From assembly GCA_903889785.1 (NCBI GenBank), contig CAISYT010000019.1, positions 1 to 7,721 on the forward strand: 7,721 nt of DNA. The letters run 5' to 3'. Below the pieces are notes generated by a model, which did not search any database, had not been told where the DNA came from, and saw nothing but the letters and a program-made list of their open reading frames with translations. The position numbers and the translations under genes were made by a program. Origin of the DNA: an uncultured Caulobacterales bacterium. GTDB taxonomy: Bacteria > Pseudomonadota > Alphaproteobacteria > Caulobacterales > Caulobacteraceae. Each line of letters begins with the position of its first letter. Positions within the stretch are counted from its first letter, which is position 1. This document shows positions 6,190-7,721 of the stretch, piece after piece.

Positions 6190-7721
6190 ATGCTTGAACT
6201 GGCGCCGGCCCTGGTGGTGCTGCCGGGCCCGAGTGCGGCGGCGGCCGATGCCGTGGCGGCCAAACCCATCACGCCTGCTGCGGCGCGCACCTTGTTCGAA
6301 TGTGGACCGGTTCTCGTGGTGCATGCGGGGCTAACGGCCCGGCGGCTGGGCCAGAATGCCCCGATGCGCAGCCCTTGGATGTTCGACGTCTTGGAGCTGT
6401 TCGCCTTCGTACGACCCGGGCAGTTCTGTGCGCCGTCCGCCGCTGGATTGGCCCAGGCGCTGGGTATTGCCGAACCGAAGACTGCGGTTGACCATGCCGC
6501 GACCCTACGAGCCGTCGCCGGCCTGCTGCTCAATGACCTCGCGGCCGCGCCAACCCCCTCGCACGAAGAGGCCCTGGCCCTGGCTGAGACCTTGGCGCGC
6601 GCCAGCTGGTCGTGGGGTGTGGCTGCCATTGCCGCCCTGCGGTCAAAGCCGGTGGATCACGCTTGGCGCGGCTCGGGCCTGGATGTCTGGAGCCGCCTGC
6701 CTGAATGGGAAGACCGTGCGCCAGCCGGCGAGGCCTTAAGTCAGCCGGTCGCCCCGGCGGCGGCGACGCAGCGGCTGGTGGAACTGCTGGCGCAGTCGGG
6801 GCTGGACGAGGCGCGGCCGAGCCAGGCCCAATATGCTGCCGAGGCCGCCTTCGCCTTTTCCCCGCGTGACCGCGACGGTGAGCCGCGCATGATGCTGGCC
6901 GAGGCGGGCACCGGCGTGGGCAAGACCCTGGCCTATTTGGCGCCCGCGTCGTTGTGGGCCCAGGCCAACGGTCCGGCGGTGTGGGTCAGCACCTATACGC
7001 GCGCCCTGCAGCGGCAGATTTCGCGCGAGAGCCGCTCAATCTTCCCCGACCCGGCGGTTCATGCGGTGAAGGCCGTGGTGCGTAAGGGTCGTGAGAATTA
7101 CCTCTGTCTGTTGAACCTGCAGGAGAGCGTCAATGCTGCCCAGCTTGGCAATGGCGACCTGATTGGCTTGGCGCTGGCCAGCCGTTGGGCGCGAGTTAGC
7201 GTCGATGGCGACATGACCGGCGGTGATTTTCCGGCCCATTTGCCCAGCCTGTTTGGAATATCGCCCGCCGCCCAGGCCAGTGCCTCGAACCTGGTCGACC
7301 GGCGCGGCGAGTGTGTGCACGCGGCCTGCCCGCATTATCGGGTCTGTTTCGTCGAGAAGGCGATCCGGGCCAGCCGCCATGCCGACATCGTTATTGCCAA
7401 CCACGCCCTGGTTCTAACCCACGCCGCCTTCGACGGTGCGCGTTCGGCGCGGGGGAAGTCCGCCGATACGGAAACGGCGCATTTTAAACGGTTGGTGTTC
7501 GACGAAGGCCACCACCTGTTCGAGGCCGCCGACAGCGCGTTTTCGGCGGCGCTGTCTGGGGCGGAGTCGGCGGAGCTGCGCCGCTGGATCCGAGGACCAG
7601 AGGGCCGTGGCCGGCGCGGTCGAGGGCTGGAACAACGGCTGGGTGACCTGCTGGGCGACCGTCAGATGGCGCGCGACGCCATGGGCCAGGCCTTGCATGC
7701 TGCCGCCGCCCTGCCGGGCGA
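6190..7721 (+). CDS. dinG: ATP-dependent DNA helicase DinG (partial, runs off the right edge)
   Basis: DinG is a superfamily 2, XPD-like 5'-3' helicase with a 4Fe-4S cluster that unwinds R-loops, D-loops and other repair or replication intermediates. From ATG 6190, 510 codons are present. The Walker A motif EAGTGVGKT is at about 238-246. Four cysteines, C306 (in GRENYLCLL), C375, C380 and C386 (in ECVHAACPHYRVC), have the C-x4-C-x5-C spacing of the DinG iron-sulfur domain. ADIVIANHALVL is the usual segment before Walker B, and DEGH is at 438-441. The C-terminal helicase lobe lies beyond the window. About 235 residues precede Walker A, far more than in E. coli DinG. The stretch 40-117 resembles a DnaQ-like exonuclease fold without its catalytic residues. 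An in-frame GTG at 6172 (after GCTGGG) is an alternative start adding six residues, and a TAA at 6160-6162 bounds the frame. No stop or frameshift was found. Gene order and the upstream LexA-like site fit a repair role. Confidence 0.88.
   Translation, partial: MLELAPALVVLPGPSAAAADAVAAKPITPAAARTLFECGPVLVVHAGLTARRLGQNAPMRSPWMFDVLELFAFVRPGQFCAPSAAGLAQALGIAEPKTAVDHAATLRAVAGLLLNDLAAAPTPSHEEALALAETLARASWSWGVAAIAALRSKPVDHAWRGSGLDVWSRLPEWEDRAPAGEALSQPVAPAAATQRLVELLAQSGLDEARPSQAQYAAEAAFAFSPRDRDGEPRMMLAEAGTGVGKTLAYLAPASLWAQANGPAVWVSTYTRALQRQISRESRSIFPDPAVHAVKAVVRKGRENYLCLLNLQESVNAAQLGNGDLIGLALASRWARVSVDGDMTGGDFPAHLPSLFGISPAAQASASNLVDRRGECVHAACPHYRVCFVEKAIRASRHADIVIANHALVLTHAAFDGARSARGKSADTETAHFKRLVFDEGHHLFEAADSAFSAALSGAESAELRRWIRGPEGRGRRGRGLEQRLGDLLGDRQMARDAMGQALHAAAALPG

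Noticed and set aside
1..7721. CRISPR array, insertion sequence, integrase, toxin-antitoxin or defence island
   Set aside because: No direct-repeat array, transposase or integrase motif, terminal inverted repeats or defence-type gene cluster was found. The exciting-system prompt is not supported by this window.

Overview
This GC-rich window reads as a chromosomal segment from an alphaproteobacterium of the Caulobacterales (Caulobacter, Phenylobacterium or a relative). The strongest evidence is a 945-codon gene at 2278-5115. It has the N-terminal signature, long coiled coil, single membrane segment, Sel1 repeats and peptidoglycan-binding tail of the polar organelle protein PodJ. GANTC (CcrM) sites and an SOS-box-like site of the alphaproteobacterial type fit the same lineage.

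Layout. 1-224 holds nothing recognisable. 225-1974 (+) carries the C-terminal part of an mprF-type lysylphosphatidylglycerol synthase/flippase. It has no visible flippase half and is split over three frames by about four single-base shifts. A small two-helix membrane protein (1918-2127, -) converges on its 3' end. podJ follows at 2278. Its reading frame meets a TAA at 5113-5115, although the rest of the peptidoglycan-binding domain continues in the same frame to a TAG at 5248-5250. A short DUF3429-type membrane protein lies at 5392-5868 (+). Tail to tail with it is a 72-codon remnant of a ligase-associated DEXH helicase (5865-6083, -), which ends shortly after its Walker A motif. A divergent intergenic region with a near-consensus LexA box leads into dinG (6190 to the right edge, +), an iron-sulfur DNA helicase that is incomplete only because the window ends.

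The genes do not form one pathway. They cover envelope lipid modification (mprF), cell polarity (podJ), unknown membrane functions, and DNA repair (the helicase remnant and dinG). I do not see a new defence or mobile system. What stands out is that three of the six genes are damaged in different ways within 7.7 kb. Either this lineage is losing genes, or the sequence contains errors: most of the mprF shifts touch homopolymers. Other points of interest are four equal 29-residue tandem repeats in the PodJ coiled coil, an apparently catalytically dead DnaQ-like domain in front of the DinG helicase, and cell-cycle and SOS-type sites upstream of podJ and dinG.
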